From Sphingomonas asaccharolytica NBRC 15499 (GTDB lineage Bacteria; Pseudomonadota; Alphaproteobacteria; Sphingomonadales; Sphingomonadaceae): a stretch of 64,000 nucleotides of DNA. Where the stretch lies: positions 1-64,000 of the forward strand of contig NZ_BCYU01000017.1 in NCBI RefSeq assembly GCF_001598355.1. The letters are read 5' to 3'. The notes beneath the pieces are model-generated. The model was not told the origin of the DNA. It worked only from the letters and a program-made list of their open reading frames with translations, and did not search any database. Below are positions 32,566 through 41,216 of the stretch, in pieces. Made by a program: the position numbers and the translations under genes. Within the stretch, counting starts at the first letter, position 1; each line of letters begins with the position of its first letter.

Positions 32566-33441
32566 CTATGTGAGCGCGTGCTGCCCCAGCAGGATCGCGC
32601 CGAGTGGCCCGGCTTCGGCGCCCAATGCCGCCGGGACTACATAGGCGTCGAGATCGCCGAGCAGCGAGCGATCGCCATAACTGCCCAGACTTTCATCCAG
32701 CATCCGGCGCACCATCGGCAGTAGCCAGGGCACGCCGAGCGCCACGCCACCACCGAAGACGATCCGGCGCGGAATGCCGGTCAGCACCAGGGTATGACAA
32801 AGCTGCGCGATCGGATGCGCGATCTGCGGCCAGATCGGCGAATGCTCGGCAATCTCGTTGGCGGCAACGCCGGCGCGTGCCTTGATCGCTGGACCCGACG
32901 CCAATCCCTCGACGCAATCGCCGTGAAACGAACATATGCCCGGCCAATCGTCGCCGGCCATCCGCACCGGACGGACATGGCCCAATTCCTGGTGAGTCAG
33001 ACCGACCACCGGCTTATCCTGGCTGATCAAGCCGACGCCCACGCCGGTGCCGATAGTGATATAAGCGTGGTCGCGCAGTCCCCTGGCAGCGCCCCACTGG
33101 CCCTCGGCCAGGCCGGCGCCAACAACATCGGTGTGGAAGGCAATGGGCACATTGTAGCGGCGCCGCAATCGCCCCGCGACATCGGTGTTGGCCCAGCCCG
33201 GCTTGGTCGTCGCGGTGATATGGCCAAAGCTGGCGGCAGTGGTGTCGATCCCGATCGGCCCGAAGCTCGCAATGCCGATCGTATCGAACCCACGCCATTG
33301 GTCGAGCGCTTCCTCTATCGCCGCCATCGTCGTGTCAGGATCGGTCGTGTCGACCCGCCGCGCCTCGACGATGGTAGCGCCGTCCTGCGACAATACGCAC
33401 ACGCACTTGGTTCCGCCGAGCTCGACGCCTGCTATTCTCAC
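32566..33441 (-). CDS. ROK family sugar kinase (fructokinase-like)
   Basis: 291 residues. The ATP-binding start [17 protein letters not shown], a glycine-rich [11 protein letters not shown] motif and the zinc-binding [10 protein letters not shown] of ROK kinases are all present. Similarity to YdhR-type fructokinases is suggested by ELGHVRP followed by the CxxH...C zinc motif. It would phosphorylate fructose or another hexose in the cytoplasm. It overlaps the CitE-like gene by 4 bases and lies near a sugar permease gene on the same strand. Confidence 0.9.
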   Translation of the reverse strand: MRIAGVELGGTKCVCVLSQDGATIVEARRVDTTDPDTTMAAIEEALDQWRGFDTIGIASFGPIGIDTTAASFGHITATTKPGWANTDVAGRLRRRYNVPIAFHTDVVGAGLAEGQWGAARGLRDHAYITIGTGVGVGLISQDKPVVGLTHQELGHVRPVRMAGDDWPGICSFHGDCVEGLASGPAIKARAGVAANEIAEHSPIWPQIAHPIAQLCHTLVLTGIPRRIVFGGGVALGVPWLLPMVRRMLDESLGSYGDRSLLGDLDAYVVPAALGAEAGPLGAILLGQHALT

Positions 33442-34250
33442 GACACCATCCCCAAAATCCGCTCCGCCTGAACGAGGTGCAGCGCTTCCACCATCTTGCC
33501 GTCGACCTGGATCACCCCACCATCTTTATTGGCGAACGCGTCGCGTACGCGCGTCGCCCATTCGATCGCCGCAGCATCCGGACCGAAAGCGGCATTGCAG
33601 ATGTCGATCTGGCGGGGATGGATCAGAGACTTGCCGTCATATCCCATCGCCGCCGCTGCCCCGCATTCGGCATCGAGCCGTGCGTCGTCCGAAAAGTCGT
33701 TGCAAACGCCATCGAGCGCGACCAGCCCGCGCGACCGCGCCGCCGCCAGCATGATTGCCTGGACCGGCGCCAGCCAGGCGCGATCCGATCCCGGCCGCGC
33801 GCCGAGCTCGAGCGCCAGATCGTTCACGCCAAGCACGAATCCCTGCACATCGGCCTCGGCGATATCCTGCAACCGGCCCAGCGCCTCGCACGTCTCGATC
33901 ATTACCCAGAGCGGCGTTTCGGAACCGAGATGATCGCGGCATGTTCGGATGTCGCCCGCATTGCGTATCTTGGGCACCAACGCGGTAGCCCCCGGCCCCC
34001 GCACCGCCGCCAGGTCCGCCGCGCCCCATTCGGTGTCGAGGCCGTTCACCCGGATCACCACTTCGCGCGTCCCGAACCCTTGGCCGGCTGCCGTTATCGC
34101 CGCCTCGCGCGCCGTAGTTTTCGCGTCCGGCGCGACGGCATCCTCCAGGTCGAGGATTACGACGTCGGCGGCGAGTCCCCTCGCCTTTTCGATCGCGCGC
34201 GGATTGCTCGCGGGCAGGAACAGCGCGCTGCGGCGGGGACGAAAGCTCAT
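33438..34250 (-). CDS. HpcH/HpaI aldolase / citrate lyase beta-like (CitE) protein
   Basis: 270 residues. ATG 34250 has GGGGGTGA directly upstream. The CitE-like pattern is visible: [34 protein letters not shown] with metal-ligand acidic residues, [13 protein letters not shown], and [14 protein letters not shown]. This family cleaves or condenses acyl-CoA esters such as citramalyl-, malyl- or beta-methylmalyl-CoA. It overlaps the ROK kinase gene by 4 bases. It is divergent from glutaryl-CoA dehydrogenase, which suggests acyl-CoA metabolism. Confidence 0.88.
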   Translation of the reverse strand: MSFRPRRSALFLPASNPRAIEKARGLAADVVILDLEDAVAPDAKTTAREAAITAAGQGFGTREVVIRVNGLDTEWGAADLAAVRGPGATALVPKIRNAGDIRTCRDHLGSETPLWVMIETCEALGRLQDIAEADVQGFVLGVNDLALELGARPGSDRAWLAPVQAIMLAAARSRGLVALDGVCNDFSDDARLDAECGAAAAMGYDGKSLIHPRQIDICNAAFGPDAAAIEWATRVRDAFANKDGGVIQVDGKMVEALHLVQAERILGMVS

Positions 34251-34310
34251 GTCACCCCCTTGCCTCAAGCCGCCGGGCGGGACAATGCGGTGGGAGACGA
34301 GGAGATTATC

Positions 34311-35495
34311 ATGGCTGGCATGGCGCATTTCGATTGGGCAGATCCGTTCCTGCTCGACGACCAGTTGAGCGAGGACGAACGGATGATCCGCGATACCGCG
34401 CGCGCTTATGCCCAGGACAAGCTCGCACCGCGCATCATCGACGCCTTCGCCAACGAGACCACCGACACGGAGATTTTCCGCGAGATGGGCGCGCTAGGTC
34501 TGCTGGGACCGACGATCCCGGAGGAATATGGCGGCGTCGGCGCGAATTACGTGTCCTACGGCCTGGTCGCTCGCGAGGTCGAGCGGATCGACTCCGGCTA
34601 TCGATCGATGATGAGCGTCCAGTCGAGCCTCGTCATGTACCCGATCTACGCTTACGGCTCGGAGGAGCAGAAGCATAAGTATCTGCCCAAGCTGGCGAGC
34701 GGCGCGTGGATCGGCTGTTTCGGCCTGACCGAGCCCGATGCGGGCTCCGACCCGGGTGGCATGACGACGCGGGCGACCAAGACCGCTGGCGGTTATTCTT
34801 TGTCGGGCGCCAAGACCTGGATTTCCAATTCGCCGATCGCCGACGTGTTCGTGATCTGGGCCAAGTCCGACGCGCATGGCGGCGGCATTCGCGGCTTCGT
34901 GCTCGAAAAGGGCATGAAAGGCCTCAGCGCGCCCAAGATCGAGGGCAAATTGAGCCTGCGCGCGTCGATCACCGGCATGGTGATGATGGATGAGGTCGAG
35001 GTCGGCGAAGATGCGCTACTGCCCGAGGTTCAGGGGCTGAAGGGACCGTTCGGCTGCCTCAACCGCGCCCGCTACGGGATCAGTTGGGGGTCGCTCGGCG
35101 CCGCTGAATTCTGCATGTATGCCGCCCGTCAATACGGACTCGACCGCAGGCAGTTCGACAAGCCGCTCGCCGCCAACCAGTTGTTCCAGAAGAAACTCGC
35201 CGACATGGAGACCGAGATCGCGCTCGGGCTGCAGGCGTCGCTGCGTGTCGGGCGGCTGATGGACGAGGGCAAGTTCGCGCCCGAGATGATCTCGATCGTC
35301 AAGCGCAACAACGTAGGCAAGGCGCTCGATATCGCGCGGATGAGCCGCGACATGCATGGCGGCAACGGCATTTCGGGCGAATATCAGGTGATGCGCCACC
35401 TGATGAATCTGGAGACGGTCAATACCTATGAAGGCGCGCACGACGTCCATGCGCTGATCCTCGGCCGCGCGATCACCGGCATCGCGGCGTTCTAG
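34311..35495 (+). CDS. gcdH: Glutaryl-CoA dehydrogenase (acyl-CoA dehydrogenase family)
   Basis: 394 residues. ATG 34311 is chosen because GAGGAG lies 6 bases upstream. The protein follows the glutaryl-CoA dehydrogenase pattern: [57 protein letters not shown] and, near the end, [20 protein letters not shown], where the Glu in TYEG is the catalytic base. It oxidises and decarboxylates glutaryl-CoA to crotonyl-CoA in lysine and tryptophan breakdown, using FAD. The 60-base gap to the CitE-like gene holds divergent start signals. Confidence 0.93.
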   Translation: MAGMAHFDWADPFLLDDQLSEDERMIRDTARAYAQDKLAPRIIDAFANETTDTEIFREMGALGLLGPTIPEEYGGVGANYVSYGLVAREVERIDSGYRSMMSVQSSLVMYPIYAYGSEEQKHKYLPKLASGAWIGCFGLTEPDAGSDPGGMTTRATKTAGGYSLSGAKTWISNSPIADVFVIWAKSDAHGGGIRGFVLEKGMKGLSAPKIEGKLSLRASITGMVMMDEVEVGEDALLPEVQGLKGPFGCLNRARYGISWGSLGAAEFCMYAARQYGLDRRQFDKPLAANQLFQKKLADMETEIALGLQASLRVGRLMDEGKFAPEMISIVKRNNVGKALDIARMSRDMHGGNGISGEYQVMRHLMNLETVNTYEGAHDVHALILGRAITGIAAF

Positions 35496-35575
35496 AGTCT
35501 GCTCGTCCTACTTGCGCACGGTCGGCATCGGGCGCAGTCTCAGCCTCCCACTCATGGGGGCAGGAGAAGTCGTTT

Positions 35576-35767
35576 ATGCTACGGATCGCTTTCGCGCTTG
35601 CCGCTGTCGCGATGGTCGCGACGCCATCGATGGCCGCCAACCGGTGCCGTGACGCCAAAGGTCACTTCATCGCCTGTCCCAAGCCCAAGCCCGCCGCCAC
35701 CGGCAAATGCCGCAACGCGAAGGGCCATTTCGTGAAATGCGGAACGCCGGGCGCCAAGCCGGCTTGA
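35576..35767 (+). CDS. Small secreted protein with two CRxAKGHFxxC repeats
   Basis: 63 residues with AGGAG upstream of ATG 35576. A signal peptide (LRIAFALAAVAMVATPSMA) is followed by CRDAKGHFIAC, a Pro/Lys spacer and CRNAKGHFVKC. Each unit could hold one disulfide or bind a metal. Short periplasmic proteins with this Cys-x10-Cys repeat are seen in sphingomonads; their role is unknown. Confidence 0.7.
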   Translation: MLRIAFALAAVAMVATPSMAANRCRDAKGHFIACPKPKPAATGKCRNAKGHFVKCGTPGAKPA

Positions 35768-35785
35768 GCATCGGCGGACGGAGGA

Positions 35786-36160
35786 TCAGACGATCCGGAC
35801 GATGTACGTCAGCGTCCGGACCGCTTTTCCTTCCCAGGGTCGCATGTACCGGAACACGATCCGGTACGTGCCTCGCCTGGTGCCGATGATGCGATAAGTC
35901 GCGAGCGACGGCGCACCTACCATGCCGGGTCGTGTGGCGACCGTTGTGACGAGCGTGACGCTGACACCGCGATCGGCGTCGACCTTCCACGTATAGCCCG
36001 TGCTGGCATTGGTCTGCAGCTCGACGCGGGCAGATTGCCCGCGTCGCAGCGTTGTCGCCTTGCTGCTGTTCGCGCCGGCCAGCGGCAGATCCGCCGGTGC
36101 CGCGATGGCCGCAGGCGCGATCATCGACATCACGATCGCCAAGGACATTCCTGCTCGCAT
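35786..36160 (-). CDS. Chagasin-type (I42) cysteine protease inhibitor, secreted
   Basis: 124 residues. A signal peptide (RAGMSLAIVMSMIAPAAIAA) is followed by a beta-rich domain with the three loops of chagasin-family inhibitors: TNASTGYTW (the NPTTGY loop), GMVGAPSLATYRI (the GxGG loop, partly changed) and RPWE. The family blocks papain-like proteases by inserting these loops into the active site. The protein would sit in the periplasm or be released. Convergent with the small secreted gene. Confidence 0.85.
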   Translation of the reverse strand: MRAGMSLAIVMSMIAPAAIAAPADLPLAGANSSKATTLRRGQSARVELQTNASTGYTWKVDADRGVSVTLVTTVATRPGMVGAPSLATYRIIGTRRGTYRIVFRYMRPWEGKAVRTLTYIVRIV

Positions 36161-36184
36161 CGCCGGCCCCTATTTTCGACCTAA

Positions 36185-37477
36185 TCAGGCGTCAGCATAA
36201 TCCTGCGCGGGATTGCGCGCATAGATGCCGAACGCGGTAATGATCGCATAGCAGACGCCCGGCAGGATCAGCGCCAGCGCAAGGCTGCCCGTCGTGTCGG
36301 CGAGAAAACCAGTCGCGACCGGCAGCACCGCGCCGCCGAAAATCGCGACATTGATGATCCCCGAGCCGTCAGCCGCCCTTGCACCCAGCTTTTCGCAGGC
36401 GAGCGTGAAGATCGTCGGAAACATGATCGAGTTCATCAGGCCGATCAGCAACAAGCTGTACCCTGACGTCGTGCCCGTCGTGTGCGTCGATACCAGGAGC
36501 AGCGCGATCGCGCCGACCGCCACGCCGGCCAAGACTTTGCCCGGGCTGACCAACCGCAACACCACCGCGCCAATGAAGCGACCGATCATCGCGCACAACC
36601 AATAGACGAAGATCAACTTGCCCGCCGATTCGGTGGACAAGCCCATCACGCTGGACTGCTTGAGATAATTGACGATCAGCGATCCGATCGAAACCTCGGC
36701 ACCGACATAGAGGAAGATACACAGCGCGCCGAAAGCGAAGCGCGGACGCGCAAGCAGATCGATGCCGGCGAACCCTCCACCGGTCTGATGCGCTTCGCCC
36801 TTCAGCTTGTTGCGGAACATCCACACGACCGCGGCGACGATCGCCAACGCTACCGCCAGCCCAAGATAGCCGTGGACGATCGCCTGGCTTTCGGCGGTGC
36901 GATAAGCATCGAGCGCTGGGCCCGAGAGGTCCGCGGCGCTGACTTTGGTGAGGCTTCCGAGAATCAGGATCGCACCCACGATCGGAAAGATCGTCGTCCC
37001 CAGTGAATTGAACGCCTGCGCGAAGGTAAGCCGGCTCGACGCCGTTTCCGGTTTTCCGAGCAAGGTGATCAGCGGGTTCGCCACAATCTGGACGAGCACG
37101 ACGCCCGTTGCGAGCACGAACAGCGCGAACAGGAAGAGGGCATATGTAGCGGTGCTGGACGCAGGGATGAATAATAGGCAGCCCACCATCATCGTCAGCA
37201 ACCCGGCCGCCGCGCCGCGCATATAACCGATCCGTTTGACCAGCATCGCGCCCGGAATGCCGATCACGGCATAGGCGGTGAAGAAGCAGAACTGCACCAG
37301 CATCGCCTGCGTGTAATTGAGCGTGAACAGCTCTTTCAGCTTCGGGATGATGACATCGTTCAGGCTGGTGATGCCGCCGAAGATGAAGAACAACGCGAAG
37401 ACGAACACCTGCAGGCCGGGTGCGTTCACCCCCTGATGCGTGTCGCCCGTCGCCGGCGCGCTCGTGTCCATAACCAT
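36185..37477 (-). CDS. FucP-type sugar permease (MFS)
   Basis: 430 residues, 12 membrane helices. ATG 37477 is used because GGGAG lies 10 bases upstream; ATG 37471 is close behind. FucP/GluP family motifs include FALFFIFGGITSLNDVIIP and ANPLITLLGKPETASSRL, the latter with the conserved ANP and the acidic loop residue. It imports fucose, glucose, galactose or a similar sugar with protons. A LacI-type operator lies about 95 bases upstream. Confidence 0.9.
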   Translation of the reverse strand: MVMDTSAPATGDTHQGVNAPGLQVFVFALFFIFGGITSLNDVIIPKLKELFTLNYTQAMLVQFCFFTAYAVIGIPGAMLVKRIGYMRGAAAGLLTMMVGCLLFIPASSTATYALFLFALFVLATGVVLVQIVANPLITLLGKPETASSRLTFAQAFNSLGTTIFPIVGAILILGSLTKVSAADLSGPALDAYRTAESQAIVHGYLGLAVALAIVAAVVWMFRNKLKGEAHQTGGGFAGIDLLARPRFAFGALCIFLYVGAEVSIGSLIVNYLKQSSVMGLSTESAGKLIFVYWLCAMIGRFIGAVVLRLVSPGKVLAGVAVGAIALLLVSTHTTGTTSGYSLLLIGLMNSIMFPTIFTLACEKLGARAADGSGIINVAIFGGAVLPVATGFLADTTGSLALALILPGVCYAIITAFGIYARNPAQDYADA

Positions 37478-37569
37478 GAAAAGCACTCTCCCTGGGGTCC
37501 GGTCTGAAACCGGTTTGGAGCGCCTTGATGGCCTAGCTGGGCGGCGACCGCAATCGCCTAGTGAACAGA

Positions 37570-37587
37570 GTTGAGAACGCTCTCAAC
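37570..37587. promoter_or_regulatory. LacI-family operator upstream of the sugar permease
   Basis: GTTGAGAACGCTCTCAAC has 7-base perfect arms around ACGC, with a central CG as in LacI/GalR operators. It is located 93 bases before the permease start and overlaps the 3' end of ygiD by five bases. No LacI regulator gene lies in the window. Confidence 0.6.
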
Positions 37588-38383
37588 CGAAGCGGTAGCC
37601 CGAAACGGCCCAGCCGAGCACGTTGCTGGTATGGTCGCGCACCGCTTGTCCGTCGCCGCCTGCGCCCAATGCCACCATCAGCGGCAAGAGATGTTCCTCG
37701 CGCGGATGGGCGAATTGCGCATGCGGCAGCGTCCGCCACCCAACGACCCGTTCCGCACGGCGCGTCGGGTCAGGGTCCGTCACCGCCTCCGTCAACGCTG
37801 CGTCCCATTCAGCCGACGGCGCGACTGCCGCCGAACCGCGCGCGCGCAGATTGTGGAAGCTCATTCCAGACCCGATAATCAGCACGCCTTCGTCGCGCAA
37901 CGGTGCGAGCGCGCGACCGATCGCGATATGGTCGGTGGGATCGAGATCGGCCCGCAGCGATATCTGCGCGAGGGGAATGTCCGCATCCGGCACCGCGACC
38001 TTCATCGGAACGAAGACGCCGTGGTCCCAGCCGCGCGTATTTTCCTCGCGCGTTGCGAAACCTGCGTCGCGCAACAAGGACGCCGCGCGTTGTGCAACAT
38101 CCGGCGCCCCCGGCGCGTCCCAGCGCAGATGATAGGTGTGTTCGGGAAAGCCGTAATAGTCGAACAACAGCTCGGGCCGCGCGCCGGTATGGACCGTTAT
38201 CTCGTCCTCTTCCCAGTGACCCGACACCAGCAGGATCGCGCGCGGCCGTTCGGGCAGGCTGTCGATCAGCCCGGCGAGATAGCGCTCCATCGGCTGCCAC
38301 ATCGGATCCGACGGGCCACCGTCGGGATCCATGAAGAAGCAAGGGCCGCCGCCGTGCGGAATGAACAAAGAGGGTAAAGTCAT
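37583..38383 (-). CDS. ygiD: DODA-type extradiol dioxygenase (YgiD-like)
   Basis: 266 residues. Class III extradiol ring-cleavage enzyme: LPSLFIPHGGGPCFFMDP gives the first metal histidine, LLVSGHWEED the second, and TRGWDHGVFVPMK a further histidine. YgiD homologs cleave catechol rings such as DOPA with Zn or Fe. Length fits YgiD. The 3' end carries the candidate LacI operator for the downstream permease gene, so read-through from here into the permease is also possible. Confidence 0.9.
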   Translation of the reverse strand: MTLPSLFIPHGGGPCFFMDPDGGPSDPMWQPMERYLAGLIDSLPERPRAILLVSGHWEEDEITVHTGARPELLFDYYGFPEHTYHLRWDAPGAPDVAQRAASLLRDAGFATREENTRGWDHGVFVPMKVAVPDADIPLAQISLRADLDPTDHIAIGRALAPLRDEGVLIIGSGMSFHNLRARGSAAVAPSAEWDAALTEAVTDPDPTRRAERVVGWRTLPHAQFAHPREEHLLPLMVALGAGGDGQAVRDHTSNVLGWAVSGYRFG

Positions 38384-38460
38384 CGAGGGGATATCGCCCC
38401 CGCCCGGCCGCGCAACAATGCCGCTGGCGGAAACGGCGCGTTTCCGCCTACATTTCGTGC

Positions 38461-39000
38461 GTGACCAAGTTCACCGTCAACAATCAGCCGGTCGAATACC
38501 GCATGGACCCCGCAACGCCTTTGCTGTGGGCATTGCGCGACGCGTCCAACCTGACCGGGACCAAATATGGTTGCGGCACCGGACATTGCGGCGCGTGCAT
38601 CGTCGACATCGACGGCGCGGCGAAGAAATCGTGCCTGGTGCCGATCGGATCGATCGAAGGCAGTGTCGTCACCACCATCGAAGGCTTGTCGCACGACCGC
38701 AGCCATCCGATCCAAGTGGCGTTCCTCGCCGAGAATGTCAGCCAGTGCGGGTTCTGCATCCCGGGGATGATCATGGCCGCGTCGGTGTTGCTCAGGAACA
38801 ATCCGCGGCCGTCGGAGGAGCAGATCCGCCAGAGCATCGCCAATATCTGTCGCTGCGGCGTCTATCCCCGATTGGTCGAGGCGATCCAGCGCGCGGGGCG
38901 CATCCAGCGCGGCGACGACACCGTCGCGACCGGACCGCGACCGGGAATCGATCCGAAAGACGCGGCCCGGGTCGTGCCCGCGCTGACCCCGACGCCCTAG
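38461..39000 (+). CDS. [2Fe-2S] subunit of a molybdenum hydroxylase (IorA-like), orphan
   Basis: 179 residues, GTG start. It binds two [2Fe-2S] clusters: a plant-ferredoxin type (YGCGTGHCGACIV, plus a later Cys in KKSC) and a helical one (SQCGFCIPG and NICRCGVY). This is the small subunit of xanthine-oxidase-type dehydrogenases, closest in style to isoquinoline 1-oxidoreductase alpha. The large molybdopterin subunit expected downstream is absent; the next gene is an RcnB-like protein. The partner must be encoded elsewhere. Confidence 0.9.
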   Translation: MTKFTVNNQPVEYRMDPATPLLWALRDASNLTGTKYGCGTGHCGACIVDIDGAAKKSCLVPIGSIEGSVVTTIEGLSHDRSHPIQVAFLAENVSQCGFCIPGMIMAASVLLRNNPRPSEEQIRQSIANICRCGVYPRLVEAIQRAGRIQRGDDTVATGPRPGIDPKDAARVVPALTPTP

Positions 39001-39109
39001 CCAATTCTTTCATTTGGCTGTCAGACCAATTCAGGAAAGGATCAGTGCGACTCGCCTAGAACCCGACTATCGTTGGGCCGGCATGTGCGCCGGCGAGTGG
39101 AGAAATTTA

Positions 39110-40072
39110 ATGCGCAAGACTATTCTCATCGCGCTGATGGCCGCGGCGGCAATGACGCCCGCGATCGCCTCGGCGCAGGATCGCGGCTGGCGCGGTCGCG
39201 GCGGCGATGCCGGCGCGAACTCGAATCAATCGCGCGGCGACCATGGCGGCTGGCGCGGCAATAATGGCGGCAATGGCGGCCGCAACAATGGCGGTACCGC
39301 GTCTCCGACGCCGGCCCCGGCGCCTGCCCCCGCTCCGGCTCCCCGGTGGAACGGCGGCGGCAATGGCGGTTGGCGCGGTGGCAATGGCGGGGCGACCACG
39401 CCTGCCGTTCCCAATGCCAATCCGCAAGCACGCGGCGGCGGCCGCTGGGGCGGCGACAATGGCGGCTGGCGTGGCTATCGCGGCCAGCGCGACGGCAATG
39501 GAGGGGCCGTGACCCCGGCTCCCGCTCCGCGCCTGGAGGGCCAACGCGACGGCAATCGCGACTGGCGCAACCGCGGCGGCGACGGCAATCGTGACTGGCG
39601 CAATCGCGGCGGTACCGACAATCGGGACGGTCGTAATTGGAGCGGCGGCGACAATCGCCAGGACCGTAACTGGCAGGGCAATCGCGGCGACAACCGCAGC
39701 TGGAACGGCAACAACTGGCGCGGCGGCGACAATCGCTGGCGCGGAAACGATCGCGGCGGCAGCTGGAATCGCGGATGGCGCAACGACAACCGCTATGACT
39801 GGCAGCATTACCGGTCGTCCAACCGCAACGCCTATCGGCTGCCGCGTTATTATGCGCCTTACGGCTGGAGCTACGGCTATCGTCGCTTCTCGACCGGCGT
39901 GATCCTCGACTCGCTCCTGTTCAATCAGAGCTATTGGATCGACGACCCGTATGATTATCGACTGCCGGAGGTCGACGGGCCGTATCGCTGGGTGCGCTAT
40001 TACAACGACGCCCTGCTCGTGGACATCTATACGGGCGAAGTGGTCGACACGGTTTACGACATCTTCTGGTAA
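39110..40072 (+). CDS. RcnB-like periplasmic protein with Asn/Gly/Arg/Trp-rich repeats
   Basis: 320 residues. ATG 39110 has GGAG 7 bases upstream. A signal peptide (RKTILIALMAAAAMTPAIAS) is followed by about 200 residues of low-complexity repeats rich in Gly, Asn, Arg, Asp and Trp (units such as DNRDGRNW and GNRDWRNRGG), with a Pro/Ala stretch near 65. The last 90 residues have the RcnB signature (YYAPYGWSYGYRRF, WVRYYNDALLVDIYTGEVVD). RcnB controls Ni/Co efflux in E. coli; here a metal or envelope-stress role is only inferred. Confidence 0.8.
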   Translation: MRKTILIALMAAAAMTPAIASAQDRGWRGRGGDAGANSNQSRGDHGGWRGNNGGNGGRNNGGTASPTPAPAPAPAPAPRWNGGGNGGWRGGNGGATTPAVPNANPQARGGGRWGGDNGGWRGYRGQRDGNGGAVTPAPAPRLEGQRDGNRDWRNRGGDGNRDWRNRGGTDNRDGRNWSGGDNRQDRNWQGNRGDNRSWNGNNWRGGDNRWRGNDRGGSWNRGWRNDNRYDWQHYRSSNRNAYRLPRYYAPYGWSYGYRRFSTGVILDSLLFNQSYWIDDPYDYRLPEVDGPYRWVRYYNDALLVDIYTGEVVDTVYDIFW

Positions 40073-40090
40073 GTGGGTCGTCACGTGAGG

Positions 40091-40131
40091 GTAAGGGCTC
40101 GGAGATTCGTCTCCGGGCCCTTGCCTTTTTT
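40091..40131 (+). terminator. Terminator after the RcnB-like gene
   Basis: AAGGGC...CGGAGA pairs with TCTCCG...GCCCTT around a TTCG loop (40093-40122) and is followed by a run of six T (40126-40131). A good intrinsic terminator. Confidence 0.85.
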
Positions 40132-40156
40132 GCGCGAGACGCGAAGAAACCCCGCC

Positions 40157-40840
40157 ATGTTCGGCAGGAAGAAGAGCCCCTCAGGCGGCACCTCGAAGGA
40201 GCGCGGTCGCGTCGGGAGTGAAGTAGCGGCGCGGTTGGACGCCAATCCCAACGTCCAGGCGGCGATGGTCGGCGCGGCGCAAGCCTATTATTACATGAAC
40301 TTCCTAACTCCCGCGCAGTGCGAGATGCTGATCAGGATCATCGACGGCAACCGCCGTCCGTCGACATTGCTGGCCGACCGCGAGGATTACGGGTTCCGAA
40401 CCAGCGAGAGCTGCGACATGGATCGCTATTCGCCCGATGTCGCGCCGATCGACACCTCCATCGCCAATCTGCTCGGCATCCCGCCGGCGAAAGGCGAGAC
40501 GATGCAGGGGCAGCGCTATGCACCCGGCCAGCATTTCCGCGCACACCACGATTTCTTCCACGAAAACCAGAAATATTGGGCCGAGATGAAGCGGACCGGC
40601 GGCCAGCGTACCTGGACCGCGATGATCTATCTGAACGATGTCGCGGAAGGCGGCGCGACCTGGTTCCCGCAAGCCGGGCTGCGCGTCGCGCCCCGCCGCG
40701 GCCTGTTGCTCGCCTGGAACAACATGAACCCCGATGGCAGTCCTAACACATTGACGCTGCACGAAGGCATGCCGGTGGTGAAGGGCGTCAAATACATCAT
40801 CACCAAGTGGTTCCGCGAGAACGATTGGGCGGTCTACTAA
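40157..40840 (+). CDS. Prolyl 4-hydroxylase-like Fe(II)/2-oxoglutarate dioxygenase
   Basis: 227 residues. The iron ligands are His130 and Asp132 in the HFRAHHDFF region and His202 in LTLHEGMPV; Lys212 would bind the 2-oxoglutarate carboxylate. The core matches animal and bacterial P4H catalytic domains. There is no signal peptide, so it acts in the cytoplasm, as do bacterial P4Hs on translation factors. Its start lies 26 bases after the preceding terminator. Confidence 0.9.
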   Translation: MFGRKKSPSGGTSKERGRVGSEVAARLDANPNVQAAMVGAAQAYYYMNFLTPAQCEMLIRIIDGNRRPSTLLADREDYGFRTSESCDMDRYSPDVAPIDTSIANLLGIPPAKGETMQGQRYAPGQHFRAHHDFFHENQKYWAEMKRTGGQRTWTAMIYLNDVAEGGATWFPQAGLRVAPRRGLLLAWNNMNPDGSPNTLTLHEGMPVVKGVKYIITKWFRENDWAVY

Positions 40841-40971
40841 AACCGCCGCGCGGTACCGCACGCTGGGCGCGACTCATTATCGGGTACGATGGCGAGCGAA
40901 ATACCGCAGCGCCGGAACTCCAATTGCACCGGATACGTTTAGCGGAGCGTGCGGGACAAGGTGTAGGCGTA

Positions 40972-41151
40972 ATGTCGTGGCAATTATTGGGGTGCGCTGT
41001 CGGAATGCACCGTCGCGACCCGGCCAGTTCCCGGCCGGAAGACGGCCGATATATCGGCGAATGCGCCGGTTGCAGTCGGCCCATGGTATGGACGCTGTCA
41101 GGCTGGAAAATCGACCGCAGTCGGGCCGGCACGCACATCACCCAACTTTGA
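40972..41151 (+). CDS. Small zinc-ribbon-like protein
   Basis: 59 residues, with AAGGTG upstream of ATG 40972. The sequence has a CAVGMHRR motif, then CAGCSRPMVW, giving Cys-His and Cys-Cys pairs suited to one zinc, and a C-terminal SGWKIDR. Small proteins of this layout are widespread in sphingomonads without known function. The 131-base gap before it shows nothing notable. Confidence 0.55.
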   Translation: MSWQLLGCAVGMHRRDPASSRPEDGRYIGECAGCSRPMVWTLSGWKIDRSRAGTHITQL

Positions 41152-41216
41152 GGTCTGGCGACCGCTCGCCGTAAGCCGCCTAGCCTACCGGACCTCGCAC
41201 GGCTAAGCCGCTGGCA

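Noticed and set aside
33477..34310. 278-residue N-terminal extension of glutaryl-CoA dehydrogenase
   Set aside because: It is antisense to the CitE-like gene; ATG 34311 has a good GAGGAG and matches family length.
38461..40072. The RcnB-like gene as a missing partner of the [2Fe-2S] subunit
   Set aside because: It has a signal peptide and low-complexity repeats and no molybdopterin-binding features.
39107..40084. 325-residue minus-strand frame opposite the RcnB-like gene
   Set aside because: It is an Ala/Val/Ile-rich mirror of the Gly/Asn/Arg repeats, without a Shine-Dalgarno or motif; the plus-strand gene has a signal peptide and a family C-terminus.
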